Shown piece by piece: positions 35,965-47,924 of a stretch of DNA of 64,000 nt (its first letter is position 1; each line of letters starts with the position of its first letter). The notes below the pieces were generated by a model. That model was given only the letters and a program-made list of their open reading frames with translations, had not been told where the DNA came from and searched no databases. Made by a program: the position numbers and the translations under genes. This DNA is from JBBSDP01 sp963754335 (GTDB taxonomy: Bacteria > Planctomycetota > Phycisphaerae > Tepidisphaerales > Tepidisphaeraceae). The DNA lies in NCBI GenBank assembly GCA_963754335.1, contig CAVWFQ010000008.1:434001-498000 (forward strand), written 5' to 3'.

Positions 35965-36393
35965 TCAGGGGGTGCCAGAACTCCGGTTTCCCGTCCAGTC
36001 GACGACCGTCAAGTTGGGAATTGCGGACAAATCGGAATCCGTTGTAACGATCGCACAATCTTTCACCGTCAACGCGATTGCTGCGATCATCATGTCGACG
36101 ACCTGCATTTTTCGTCCACGTTTCTTCAAATCCCCCGCGATGCGTCCCTATTCGCGGGCGGCCTTTCGATCGAACGGCCAACTGCGTAATTGCCTCAATC
36201 CGTGTTCTAATTTGACAATGTTCTTGTCGCGGCTCGAGCTCAATTCCAATCCATAAAACAGCTCCGCAATAACGGGCTCGCAAGTCCCAATGTGGTCCCC
36301 GCGTTCGCGCGCTGCGTGTACTTGTTGCGAGAATGGTAACCGCCGACCGATGAAAGCGTTCAACGCGTTGGTGTCGAGAAGGAAGCGATTCAG
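35965..36393 (-). CDS. vapC: VapC-type PIN-domain ribonuclease toxin, in-frame TAG
   Basis: VapC toxins are PIN-fold Mg-dependent RNases. From a CTG at 36393 the frame reads LNRFLLDTNALNAFIGRR (first acidic residue in LDTNAL), then TCEPVIAELFYGLELSSSRD (Glu), a TAG at 36150-36148 after DRKAARE, then GRIAGDLKKRGRKMQVVDMM (Asp), AIVTTDSDLSAIPNLTVVDW (Asp). Tyr is expected where TAG occurs (REYGRIAGDL). The CTG overlaps the vapB stop (CTGA), so translation is coupled and the start is non-standard. All four catalytic acids are retained if the stop is read as a sequence error or read through; otherwise this is a disabled toxin. Confidence 0.75.
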
Positions 36394-36689
36394 TCCCAGA
36401 GCTCCCGCAATTTTCTGGCATGGTCGTCGGAAGCGGCCAACTCCCAGTCTTTGCGTTGCGCTCGATCATCCGTCCAAGCCTTCTCTTCTTCGGCGGTAAA
36501 AATAAGCGGATCCAGAGAATCGTACCACCGGAGCCAAGCGTCGATTCCTTCCGGCGTGTCGTCCCAGACATATTCCTGATCGTCGTCAGGGTTTCTGGGG
36601 ACGATTAAAAGCCGCGTGCCCTCTGGCAGATTCAGCGGAGTCTCTGTCTCGATGCGGCCGTTTCGGACAAGTGCTTTTATGGATTCCAT
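36390..36689 (-). CDS. vapB: VapB-like antitoxin
   Basis: The 99-residue product starts MESIKALVRNGRIETETPLN with LPEGTRLLIVPRNPDDDQEY, a short AbrB/SpoVT-like or VapB N-terminus, then an acidic helical tail (WLRWYDSLDPLIFTAEEEKA). It overlaps vapC by four bases in the canonical antitoxin-toxin order, which is the main support for the call. It probably autorepresses the operon. Confidence 0.75.
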   Translation of the reverse strand: MESIKALVRNGRIETETPLNLPEGTRLLIVPRNPDDDQEYVWDDTPEGIDAWLRWYDSLDPLIFTAEEEKAWTDDRAQRKDWELAASDDHARKLRELWD

Positions 36690-36778
36690 GATTCTACCTC
36701 ATTTTACCGCTGTTATCCTACCATGCCAAAGCACGGGGCGAACCTTTCAACGGAGGTCAGGTTTTCTTGCGACCGCCA

Positions 36779-39118
36779 TCACTCATAAAGAAATTCCGGC
36801 CGTCGGAGAAGGTACGTCACCACGGCACGCCACGCCCGAATCGTGTATTTGGGATCCGGTGGGCGATCCACCGGCAGGTCGTGGCCGCACCAATAAGTCT
36901 CGCGCGGATCAATGTCTTTGCGCTCGACGGCGTCGGCGACAACTCCCGCGAAGAGCCGATACGTTCGCTCCACTTCCAGCGAATCCGGAGCATCGTGGCG
37001 GCCCAGCACGCGCTCGTGCAGATAGGCAACCGCCTGATGGATTTTTTCATCAGCTTGCGGAGATGAGCCGGGAACGACGTCAGGTTCGATATTCGGGAAA
37101 AGCTTCCGGTCAACCTGTGCCCGAGTGAAATCGAGTGCGGTCTGTCTGCACGCGACGTCATCAGCCAGCAGCCGCTGAATCGCCCCCATCGCTCCGCTCG
37201 GGTCGGCGGCGCGCTCGGTCACTTCCTTGGAGTCGATGCCGCCGTACAACATGGCGAGCTGTTCGTCCATTCTGCCCCAAGGCGTCCGAAGATTGCGGTT
37301 ACTTTTCGCTCGATCTGCTCCGGCGCGAGCATCCGCACGAGGCCGACATCGTCCAGCTCTGCCTGCCGGGCCGGATCGGACGCCGCGGCTGCCAGGCCGT
37401 TGGCGCGATAGAAATCGGTCAGGACCCAGTCCTTGAAGACGTTCTTCAGATTGAACCCATTCTGCGAAAAACGAACGGCGATCGATTCAATCTGCTTCCG
37501 CTGTTCCTGATAAGCGCCGCCGTTTGGCGGCGAAGAGCGGAGTCCTCCAAATCTTTCGGAGGCTTCAGGACTTTGCGGCCAGTCAGGATGTAATAGACAT
37601 GCTCCACCATCGCGACCGCGAAACGCGGATCTTTTGCGGTCCGCTCGCCGAGCCATTGAAGGGATCGCCAGCGCTCCTGGTCCGGCAGATCTTCCCCTTC
37701 GAAGCCGGCGGCGAACATATCCTTGAACCAGCCCTCTTTGCGCTTTCCGTAAACCCCGTCGAATCGCCAGTAGTCCTGGAAGAGTCCGGCCACCGGATCG
37801 AGCGGTCTTGTGACAGACGACGCATTCCGACGCCTGCATGGTGGGGACCTTGATATTTGGCCGTAATCGCGGCGGCATCGGAAACTCGGGCGGCCAGCTC
37901 CAGAACATCGACGCCGAGAAACTGCTGATAAAACATGCGGGCACGAAGCCGATTGCGATTGGTTTCCGTCGTCGGGTAGCGGCGAAGATACTGGAACGTG
38001 GTGAGCAGGCCGGCGTGCGGATAGAACCCGGTCGCCGATTCCTGATCTTCATCGTGGGAGCGTCCCATGAGCGCTTTGAGCTTCGACGGGAATGTATTCG
38101 AAGGGATCATCCGGGTTCTTGAACTGCGATTTCAGCATCGTCGAAAATGCCGTAGCCGCGCGCGTGTACGGAGTGACCATGATGTAGTCTGCCGTCACGA
38201 TTTCGGTGAAGGGCCGGTCATTGCGAACGATGTGCTCGACGAGTTTCATCGGCTCGCCGAGGAGGGCCCTGCGGTAAACGTCAAACATTTTCCATCCGGC
38301 CCGTTGCCGTGCCTGCGGATCGGCAATGCGGCTCAGGTCAAATTTCTCCGGCCAGTTGCGCAGTCTTTTCAAAATGCTCGTAGGAGAGCGCACGTCTCGG
38401 CGTTATCGAGCAGGCCGACGGTGAGGAAAATGTCGTTGAACCCTTCGCGGAGTCGGGAGTAGAACGCTTCCTCCTGCATCATCGCGTCGAGCAGGGCCGG
38501 CATCGCCTTTCGCCCCTGGCTCGTGACGGCGGCCGTTTCCGCATCAGTGGGAAGACGAGCGGCCAGCGAGAGGGTGACGCGCCGGAGCAATGCCCGATCG
38601 TCGAGCATCACGATCCCATCGAAGAATGGCGGGGCGTTTTTGTCCTCTGCCACCGGTTGGGATGTTGCCGTTGGCCCATCGAGTCGATGGACGAACTTCG
38701 CCAGGATGCGATAGCCCGCCGAATCCGCGCTGAGCGCTTCCTTGCCGCCGTGATGCAGCTTGCCGACCGCTTTGAGCAGGAGGCGCGATTGATCCCCTCT
38801 TTTTCGGCGTGCCATCTCGGCGAACGCTTGAAGATTTCGCTGCAATACTTCGTCCCGGGCGTGCCCCAGGCTTCGCTGCGGGTCTTCCAAAACGAAGTCG
38901 CTGTCTTCGGCGTCGCCACCGGTTTTGTGGCATTTGAGGCACGATTGCGCGCCGACGCCGGCCCACACTTCATTGGCAAAAAAGTCGTCCACAATCGCAG
39001 CACATCCCGAGCCGCTGTAGACCGGTTTTTCGTCGGCGAGACTTGGACTGATGAGACCCGCCATCGTGGTTACGATGAAAAGGAGACGCAAAATTGGCGG
39101 CGGAATGAGGGGCGGCAT
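36779..39118 (-). CDS. Secreted multi-haem planctomycetal protein, at least six frameshifts
   Basis: ATG 39118 gives a signal peptide (ILRLLFIVTTMAGLISPSLA) and YSGSGCAAIVDDFFANEVW with a haem motif (SCLKCHKTGGDAED). In successive frames one protein can be followed: RALLRRVTLSLAARLPTDAE, VEHIVRNDRPFTEIVTADYI, ARMFYQQFLGVDVLELAARV, VPTMQASECVVCHKTA (second haem motif), LFQDYWRFDGVYGKRKEGWF, DPRFAVAMVEHVYYILTGRK, KQIESIAVRFSQNGFNLKNV and AVVTYLLRRPEFLYE. Frames change near 38385, 38075, 37850, 37790, 37500 and 37270. It resembles the cytochrome-type partner of DUF1501 genes; I cannot name the Pfam family. The break density may mean genuine decay here. Confidence 0.6.
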
Positions 39119-39247
39119 TGATGTCCCACCGGCTGGCTTCGCCGCGATCAATTCACAATACTGGAATGCAGCTTGAAGCGTAACCTCGGCGGCTCTTGCG
39201 GATCTTGTGTTGTTGGACTCAACGACTTCTCAAGCGATCCAAGTGGG

Positions 39248-39771
39248 CTATTTCGCCATGCTAAGCGCATAATAACCTTCGAAAATCGGCTGGTTGCGAT
39301 CGCAGATGATGCCGAGATGGCGGAAGAATGTAGCGTCCTCAATGCGATCGAAGCTGAAATCCGCGACACGGGCCGCCAGGTCGTTCTCAATTGTGACGCG
39401 CATATCGAACAGCTTCTCGTACTCATATCGCATCTCAATACCGTAGCATCCGCAATCCATCGAAGATTCCAGCGCCAATCCGTAACAGCTGCACTACCGC
39501 AACGGCCGATCCACTCAGACGACGAGCCTTCGAGGTTGCCCAATCCGTAGCGGAGGCAAGGCCCTCTTCGTTGTCTTCCCAGGCATAGATGCCGTCACCG
39601 AAATCGGTTGGCACGCGCATGCGCACTTTTGGCTTCACGTCGCCACGAACGAAGTAACGATACCCGATCTCACGCCGAAATTGTCGGATATCCTCCAACA
39701 CGCGTTCTCGACTTCGGCATCTGTTGATTCATCAACGGTAGCATTTGATGCCAGACATCGTTAAGTCGCAT
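39248..39771 (-). CDS. Hypothetical protein overlapping the end of the WD40 gene, two frameshifts
   Basis: An ATG at 39771 overlaps the preceding stop and starts MRLNDVWHQMLPLMNQQMPK. A shift near 39700 leads to VLEDIRQFRREIGYRYFVRG, VKPKVRMRVPTDFGDGIYAW, and a shift near 39475 to ALESSMDCGCYGIEMRYEYE, KLFDMRVTIENDLAARVADF, ending at 39248. It seems to be one soluble protein of about 170 residues. I recognise no family. Confidence 0.45.
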
Positions 39772-42719
39772 TGGCCCGTGCGCCCTGAGGCTGGGTGGTG
39801 GGGACTAAGCCCGCCTCCTGGCTTCGCTTCTGATATTCAATATTGAGCTGATCCGCCTTCGCTTTCGCGGCGGCGACGGCTTTAGCCGCTTCGTCCACGG
39901 CGGCCTTTTTCGGGGCTACCGCGTTCGTGGCCGCGGCTACCGCCGACTTGAGGTCTTCGATCGCCTTCGGCGATTTGGCGGCATCTTCCTTTTCTTTCGC
40001 CAAGGCGGTCTGGGCGCTGGTGACGGCGGCCATCGCGGCTTTGGCGGCTTCGGTGCGGGTGGCCACCAACTGGTTCGCCGCGGAAAGGTCCGCATCGAGC
40101 GCGTCGATTGTCGTCTTGGCGCGGACGGACGCATCGGCAAGGTTCTTGTTGTCGGTGGCCTTGGCGGATTCGGCGGCGATCTTCTGCGCCACCTCGCCGG
40201 CCTGGCGCATCAAGTCCTGCTTCTGCGCGACGGCGGCCTGGGCAGCGCCGATGCCGGTGTTTGCCGAGGCGACCGCCTCATTTGCCTTGCCGACCGCGTC
40301 TTCGCGGGCCTTGATTCGCGCCGGAGCCTCGGCGAGGGATTTTTGCGCTGCCGTCAAATCGGCGTTTGCCTTGTCCACGCCGGACTGGGCGGCGGCCAGC
40401 GCCTGGGTCATCTGATCCTGCTCGGCCTGCTTCGCGGCCAGCTCCCTGCGAGCCGCATAGACATTCAGGAAAAATTCGCCGACCTGCATGCGGACCACGT
40501 CCTGGCGCGCCACGACCAGTTGCGCGTTTGCGGAATCCGCGGCTGTCTTCGCGACCGTGACGCGCAATGTTGCGGATTTCACTGCGTCAGTGCGTGGCAG
40601 GATCAATTTCTCGGCCGCCGCAACCTCGTTCTTCGCTTTGGCGAGCGTATCATTCGCGGCCTTGGCCTGAGCATTTGTTGCGTCAATCACTTTCTGTTGA
40701 GGAGGGAAAGCCTGCTGTGCCGCCGTCACAGCGGCCGTCGCTGACGCCATCGCCACTTGCCCCTTCGCAACCGCGTCGTTGAGTGCTGCAACCTGCGCGA
40801 CTTTCGCGGCCAGAGTTTTCTGCGCATCGGCCAGATCCGCGGTTGCCTTATCGGCGGCCGCCTTCGATTGTGCCGCTGCCGCCGCGAGCGCCTGGTTTGT
40901 GGCATCCTTGTCCGCCGCCGCTTTCGCTGCGGCCGCCGCCTGATTGGCCGCGTCGGCGGCGGCCTGCCGCGGTGGGATGGCCTGTTCCAGGCCCTTCTGT
41001 TCGTTAGCCGCCGCGTCGCGCGCCGCGACCGCCTGCTGGCTCGCCAGCGTCAGCTTGGCGGCGTCCGCCTGCCTGGCGACGATCGTTTCCTGCACGGCTT
41101 TCATCGCCGCGATCGCGCCTTGTGCGGCGCTATTGGCCGTGTTGGCCGCGGCCTGCATCGGGTCGATTTGCTTCTGACCCGCCGCCAGGCGCTCTGCGCG
41201 GCGGCCAGATCCTGATTCGACTTATTGAGAGCGTCGGTCGCCGCGGCGACTTCCGCACCCGCCTTTTCGGCGGCCGGCTGCAATGCGGCGATCCGCTTAT
41301 TCGCGGCGTCGATCCGCTCGGCGAGCGGCGGGGGGTTGGCGGGCAATTCGCCGATTCGTTTTGCGTCGGCGACGTTCCAGACGCGGATTTCGCCGGTCCA
41401 GTCGCCGGCGATGACGCGCGTGCCTTCGTCGTCAAACGTGCAGTGCAGGGCAATGTCGTTGAACGCTTCGAATTGCTGCAACTGCGATCCGTCGGCCTTC
41501 CAGACGCGCACGAGATGATCGCGGCCGCAGGAGACGAGTTTGCCATCGCGGGCAAACGCCATCGATAACACGCCGCCGCCGTGCGCCTGCCAGGTCTTGG
41601 CTTCTTTTCCGCTGTTCATGTCCCAGAGCTTGATGAAGCCGTCTTCGCTGGCGCTGGCGAGGATGTTGGAATCGCCGCGGAACGCGACCGCGGTGATGGC
41701 CGCCTTGTGGCCGGCCAGGTTGTAAAACTCGCGATTGTTTTTCGCCTCCCAGACCCACAATCCGCCGGCCCGATCCCCGCTGGCGAGCAGGACATTATCC
41801 GCGCTGTAGGCGACGGCAGTCACCCAGTCGGTGTGCTTTTTGATGGCATCGATCAGCGCGCCATCCTTGGTTGAAAAGACCTTGAGAACTTTGCTCGGCC
41901 CGCCCAGCGCGACGCGCGTCTGATCGGCGCTGATGTCGGCTGCGAGGACCGCATCGAATTCGTCGCCGACGTCGGTAATCCGATTGCCGGTGGCGACATC
42001 CCACAATACCACCTTGCCGCTCTTGGCGGCCTGTCCGCCGCCGACCAGGAGAATCCCACCGCCCTGCGAAAATTTCACGACCTGCGGCTCGCCTTCCAAA
42101 AAGGGAATGACGCCCAGCAGCGACAAAGTTTGCGGATTATAGAGCAGGACCTGGTGTTGGCTTCCAACAGCGACGACCGGCGCCCATGGGCTGTTCGCCA
42201 GGGCGCTGAGTGCGCCGGCGCGTGCGCTGTGCACGAATGGCTCAAGCACCAGATCGCGCGGCATCGGCGGAGGCCCGGCCGGCTTCCGGCCGGCGACAGC
42301 GGTGAAGGTTAGGTCGACTTTTGGCTTTTTCGAGACGACCGTGCGCCAGTCGCTGTTTCGATCGCGCCGCCGGCGATCCAGCGCTTGATCAGGTCCAGCT
42401 CCTTGTCCGGGAGCTTGTCCTTCTTGGGCGGCATCGTCGGATCTTCCTGATGCGTGACGACGCGATAGAGAAGGCTCCCGTCCGGGTCGCCGGGATTCAC
42501 CACCTGGCCATTGTTGCTTCCGTTGATGGCGGTTTGCCAGGCGCTCAGGTCCAGGCCGGCTTTTTTCTTGTCAGGATTGTGGCAGGTCAGGCAGGAGTTG
42601 CGAAAGATCGGCAGGATATGCTCCTGGTAGTTGATCTTCTCCTGAGCCGACGCCGCCAAAGCGAAGATGAAAAATGAAGTTAGAAAACAGACGACGGAGG
42701 ATAGAGGACGGCGGATCAA
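39761..42719 (-). CDS. Cytochrome c (PSCyt1) + WD40 propeller + Ala-rich coiled coil, two frameshifts
   Basis: A TTG at 42719 would give a signal peptide (RPLSSVVCFLTSFFIFALAA); the start is uncertain. PSCyt1 follows (SCLTCHNPDKKKAGLDLS, DPTMPPKKDKLPDKE, LIKRWIAGGA). A shift near 42340 leads through VVSKKPKVDLTFTAVAGRKP into a WD40 propeller (ALSALANSPWAPVVAVGS, SGKVVLWDVATGN, KHTDWVTAVAYSADNVLLAS, GHKAAITAVAFRGDSNILAS, LVRVWKADGSQLQQFEAF). After a shift near 41205 comes a roughly 480-residue Ala/Lys/Gln heptad-rich coiled coil. It is about 985 residues in total and exported. It is the planctomycetal haem protein with an added rod and sits in the DUF1549/DUF1501 operon. Confidence 0.75.
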
Positions 42720-42769
42720 AGCTGGAAAGGCTCTGCTATGAAAAAAAATGCCGTAGCGACCAAAACAAC

Positions 42770-42846
42770 TGTCATCCTGAGGTACTCCGAGGGATCTACG
42801 CGGTGCGAAATCTCGCGCGGATCCTTCGGGGTACCTCAGGATGACA
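42770..42846. repeat. TGTCATCCTGAGG palindromic repeat
   Basis: Arms at 42770-42797 and 42819-42846 (TGTCATCCTGAGGTACTCCG and its near-exact inverse) enclose a 21-nt loop. It lies immediately upstream of the cytochrome-WD40 gene's signal peptide and is partly inside its upstream ORF. Confidence 0.8.
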
Positions 42847-42903
42847 ATTCCTCTCTTCATGTCCTGCCGTCCTCTAACCTCCATTCTCAATCCTCTCCTC
42901 ACT

Positions 42904-45417
42904 CTAATGGTTGAATATGAATTCCTGCGAGTTGAGCAACGCCCAGAAGAGATCGATCACGGCCTTGCGCTGATCCTGCTCCTGAGCAAACTGGGCCTGA
43001 AGCGATACGATCTCGGCGGGGAACGGTTTGCGCGAGAGAGTGCGGAGATAAAGCTCTTCAACGATTTCATACGGCGATTTCTTGGCCGCCAGCATCGCGT
43101 TGATGACCGGGCTGTTATCGACTTTGTTGTGAACGGTATTGCCGTTGAGCAGGGCGAGGGCCTGCGAGAGGTTGGGATCCATCTTGACCTCGCAGGAACA
43201 GGCGGTGTCGCGGGTGGCGCGGCCGAAGGTGGTCAGAAAGTAATCCGAGGTATTGCCGTCGGCGATCTGCACTGCCCGCGCGCCCAGGGGAAGGCCGCGG
43301 AATTTTTCCTTGGTTTCGGTCGCTTCCCCGATGCAGTCGAGAATGACCTCGGCGGCGCATCCGGCGAATCGCCGAGTGTGAGAAATTCCGAAGGTCCTGC
43401 TCGTTGGTGGGGTTCGACTCGGAGGCGAGCTGATACGTGCGCGAAGTGCAGATGTCGCGCACCATGCGCTTGAAGTCGTAATGGTATTCCTGGAACTTCT
43501 GGCCGAGGGCATCGAGCAGCTCGGGATTGACAGCGGGGTTGCTGACGCGAACGTCGTCAACCGGATCGATGATCCCCTTGCCGAAGAAATGGGACCAGAC
43601 GATGTTCCCCAGGTTCTTGGCAAAGTATGGATTCTCCGGCGATGCCAGCCATTGGGCGAGGACGATACGGCGGTCTTTGCCCTTCACATCCGGCACATCC
43701 CCGCCGAGAAACTTAGGCGCCATGACGCGTCCGCCGACCGGGTGCGTCACCTCGCCGCCGCCGCTGTTGAAGACGATCAGCTCGCGCGGATCTTCCGCCT
43801 GCTTGCGCCCGATCTGGGAGAAGAACGCGGCGAAGCCGTAGTAATCGTTCATCGTCCAGCGATCGAACGGATGGTTGTGACATTGATGCGCACTGGACGC
43901 GCATTCCCATGAAGACCTGGGCGGTGTTCTCCGCGAGCTTCAGGGTGTCCTGGGTGATCTGGTAATAGTTGGTGGCCGGCTCCTTGAATGTTCCCCCGTT
44001 AGCGCCGAGCAGTTCCTGCACGATCTTGTCCATCGGCACATCGTGCGAGATGCGGTCCTGGAGCCAGTTGTAATAGAGCAGGGCGGATTTGTAGCTGAAG
44101 TTCTGTTCGCCGCCGGAGCGAATCTGCAAGAGTTCCGCCCACTTCATGACCCAGAGCTCGACAAATTCTTTTCGGCCGAGCAATTCGTCTACGAGCTTAT
44201 CGCGCTTCTGTGGGTCGGCGCTGGCCATGAAGCGGTCATGCTCATCGCGGGTCGGGAGCAGGCCGATGACGTCGATGTAAACGCGGCGAAGGAAAGTTTC
44301 ATCGCTGCACAGCGCCGAGGGAAGAATGCGGAGCTTCTTGAGCTTGGCGTTGACCAGTCCGTCGATGTAATTGTTGTCTTTCAGATCGGCCGGCCATGTG
44401 AAGGGGATGCCTTTGGGAATGACGATCACCTGCGCACCCATCGTAAAGGTGGCAAAGCGCGCCATCACGAATGCTTCGCCGCGCGTGCCGGCGGTGACCA
44501 TTCCATCGTCGCCGATCTTCGCGGAGGTGTCGTTGTTGCTGAGGAACAGTGCGACCGGTGTCACGTCGCGAACCGAGCCATCGGAGTAGTGCGCCCGGAC
44601 GGTCATCTGCTGTCGCGCCCCTTCACCTTCGAGCACCACCTGCTTCGGCAGAATTTCCATCGAGACCGGCGTGGCGACGGTCGCGGGATCCTCCGGCGCC
44701 GGCGTCGAGCCAGCGCATGACGGCGGCATAGAGGGGGCTGTCTTCCTTGAACCGCGTGCCGCCGGTGTGGGGGACCTTGCCGGTTGCCTTCGTGAGCAGA
44801 AGGCTTTCAGCGGGAAGGGCCAGGTTGAGGCGGCGCGTCGAGAGTTCCCGGGTGAGCCGTTGATAATCACCGTCAGGGTCGTAGCCGAAAAGCGAAAGAT
44901 GGAATCCATCCTTGCCGCGGGCCGACCCGTGACACGCGCCGCTGTTGCAGCCGGCCTTCATGAAGACAGGCATGACGTCCAGCTTGAAACTGACGGGACG
45001 ATCCGCGGCGGCATCCTTCACCGTCACCGGCAGGGTCGCGACCTGGTCCTGATATTTCACCTTGATCTGGCCCGCACCGTCGGCGACCGGACGCACCATG
45101 TTCCCTTCGGCTTTGATGATCGCCGGTTCCGGAAGAACCAACTGCACTTGCGAGGTCACATCACGGCTGACGCCGTCCGGCTGAATGACGCGGGCGACGA
45201 TCGCCTGCTGATCGCGGCTGGTTCGCAGGTTCACATCAGATGGGAAAACTTCGAATACGAGTCCATTGGTTGTCGGCGCGGCCGGCGCCTGGGGTGGCGC
45301 TACGGGTGCAGCGGCGGGCTGTGTCGAAGGTGGCGCGTCCGCCCACGTAAACGGCGCGAAGGTCGCGCATCCCAATGCGATGATCAGAGATTGAATGACG
45401 ATTGAGCGGACGTGCAT
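42904..45417 (-). CDS. Secreted Big/cytochrome/DUF1549/DUF1553 protein, three frameshifts
   Basis: A signal peptide (IIALGCATFAPFTWADA) leads to an Ig-like region (VNLRTSRDQQAIVARVIQPD), a haem motif in AGCNSGACHGSARGKDGF, and a second Ig-like segment (QMTVRAHYSDGSVRDVTPVA). DUF1549 follows (NNYIDGLVNAKLKKLRILPS, YIDVIGLLPTRDEHDRFM, LWVMKWAELLQIRSGG), with CAQCHNHPFDRWTMNDYYGF across a break. DUF1553 closes the protein (LAQWLASPENPYFAKNLGN, VSNPAVNPELLDALGQKF, VDLFWALLNSQEF-type end WALLNSQEFIFNH). Frames change near 44700, 43893 (one extra base before CH) and 43365. It is co-directional with the PPC and DUF1501 genes upstream. The polymer it acts on is unknown. Confidence 0.8.
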
Positions 45418-45441
45418 CAGATCACCTGTTTCATGGCTCGT

Positions 45442-47890
45442 TTACTTCTGCTCCGCCTCGAGGCGCAACTTTTCCAGGCGCGACAGCGGCCGCTCGGCCG
45501 TTGCCACCGGCTTGGGCGGCGGGGGCGGAGCCGCCGCCACGGCTGGGGCATTGGCCTTGGGCGGTGGCGGGGGATCGATCCGCAAAACGCTGCCGCGGGC
45601 CAGATTGTGAACGATCGGCTCTCCATTCTGCGTCACGATGATCTGGCAGAACAACGTCGGCTGCTGGCCCAGTGGACTCTTGTCGTCCGTAATCACCGTG
45701 AAAGTCACGCGCTTGTCGGCGGCCGTGATCTGCTGATCGGCAGCTGTCACGTTGGGGGGAAGGCCGAGCAATTTTACAGTCGCGGGTCCGTCAAATTTTG
45801 TTTTCTGCTCGAAGAAGACGCTCACCGGCGCCGGCTTTCCGCGCTCGGCGGCGGCCATTTCGACTTTCGCCTGGAGGTAGACCGGCGCGACTTCCAGTTC
45901 TTCCAGTTCTGAAGAGACCCATAATGGGCCGGTCACGTCCGCCATGCCGAGGACGCAGATCTTCCATTTGCGGATTTGCGCATCGTCCTGGGCGCTCAGC
46001 GGGTAATCGATTTCACTCTTGTCCCCGGGCATGTCCACCGACGGGACGGCATTGACCCCGGGCGGGTTGAAGAGCATTCGCACGGAGATCGGACCTTTGA
46101 AATCCGGTGCGCGCTCAGCCACCACTTTGAGCTTCATCTCGCCGCCCTGCACCAACGGCACCTTCGGCTGAATAATGTGCAGCTTGAATGGGGCTTCTTT
46201 CGTTACGGCCACCGCAAGCTTGTCGGTGCGCGGAACCGTAGAGAACCTGATTGTTGTTGGCGACCACCAGATCGACGTGCTGATTGAAATGCCCCTCGAC
46301 GTCGATCTTCGGATCGGCGGGTTTGGCCAACAGCATGCAGAGCTTTCCCGCCACCGGCGCATCGGGAGCGGCTTCGAAGACAACCGGGACCACGTCCAGG
46401 TTGCCCGCCATGTTTTCGCCGAGCATTTTGACACCGGCGGGCAGATCGGGAGAAATGAGGGAAAGCTCGCCGCCGAAATCCGTCCGTGTGCCGCGGATGA
46501 GCGTTGCAAAACGGTTGCCGCGCGGAACCACGATCGTCTGCCGTTCCTGGGAATTAACGTTTACTTCCGGAATGCTGAGCGCCAAGCCGGGCTTCACCGC
46601 GGTGATTTCGATGCGATAGGTGTAATCGGATCCGCCGGCGTGCAGGTGGTCGGTCACGCTGACGAGATATTCTCCGTCGGCCGGGGCGGAAAATCGGAGA
46701 TAGCTGTCGGGTCCTCCCGAGTCATCGTTGCTGGCCATCCCGCCGCCCTGGGCGTTGTAAAGCGTGAGCACGGAATCGAGCGGGGAACGCAATTGCCGCG
46801 CGATGACGTGAATGTCCAGCGCCTGATCTTTTTTCGCCTTGAAGCGGAAAAAATCGATGTCGCCGGGCTGGCTGATGATGCCGTTGAACGCCACCGGCAA
46901 CTCTCCGTCATATCGAGTTGCGGTGGCGGGATCGTTGTTCGGCTCAACTTCCAGCACATTCGGAAACGGCGAAGCACGGGCGAAGTTGGGAGATGGGGCC
47001 GTCAGCCCGTTTTGCTCCGGCAACAACGGAATGATCGGGGTCGGCGTGGTGGGGAGTTTGATCGTTTGCGAAATCGGGCCGCCCACATCCGCCAGGAATT
47101 GCAATGCGAGGTCTTCCCCGCACTTGCCGCCGAGAGGATAGACCGTCAGCGGCCGGGGATAGTCGCCCACGTGAAGCAGATATCGATCGTCGCCGCCGCC
47201 ACCGTAAGACGTTTCGCGGATCTGAATGACGTAGGTCCCGTCGGCGGGCGCCAGGACCGATGCAATCGGGTCCTGCTGCGCCAGGGCGGTATCGTCCGAC
47301 ACCGCCAGCTCGAATCGTTTCATGTCCAGGATCGCCACGAATGGATCAAACAGCGCCCCGCCCAGACGGATGCCGTGTACCTCGGCGGAGATCCGCTGCC
47401 CCTTTTTCGCCTCAACGGCGAAGTAATTGACCTGCTCGTTTTCGATCACGCCGGCAACGGTGACGTTCAGATCGATTTTCTGAGGCTGAGCGAAATCGGT
47501 GTTCGGTTTTTTCGAATCGACGATGGGGAACGGCCCGACATAAAACGTGCGCAGTTCGGAAATGCCGGTCGCCGTGCGGATGCGCAACTGGTGTTCGCCG
47601 ATCGGGGCGTCCTTGGCGATCTGAACGTGGACTTTCAATTCTTCCGGCTTGGTTACGTCAATTTTTGTGACGGTGATGCCCGGTGAATAGAAGAGAACCT
47701 CCTGGGCGTCGGCCAGACGCGGACCCTCCATGAAAAGATCCATCTCAGTGCCGCGCTGTCCGCCGCGGGGGATGACGATGCGCAGTTCCGGGGAGGCCGC
47801 CTGCAACGTGGCGGTAATGAGAAGGAGCAGAATCAGCGCGGGCGCGACTTTCCGGGCCCAGGGTATAGATTGATAAGAGGTGATGCTCAT
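45442..47890 (-). CDS. Secreted PPC-domain protein, one frameshift
   Basis: ATG 47890 gives MSITSYQSIPWARKVAPALI and a signal segment (LILLLLITATLQAAS). Two bacterial pre-peptidase C-terminal (PPC) domains are visible: VNYFAVEAKKGQRISAEVHG with DGTYVIQIRETSYGGGGDDR, and GDIDFFRFKAKKDQALDIHV with DGEYLVSVTDHLHAGGSDYT. The frame shifts near 46235 (NNNQVLYGS | VPRTDKLAV), and the C-terminal half is Ig-like and Pro-rich (LARGSVLRIDPPPPPKAN), ending ERPLSRLEKLRLEAEQK. In planctomycetes such proteins stand between DUF1549/DUF1553 and DUF1501 genes, as here. They probably bind the substrate or cell surface. Confidence 0.8.
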
Positions 47891-47924
47891 ACCGATCCCC
47901 GGCTCCGCCGGCGGTCTTCTGATT

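Noticed and set aside
46175..47686. A 503-codon ORF on the plus strand across the PPC-domain gene
   Set aside because: It is antisense to a well-supported secreted protein and shows only random-looking composition.
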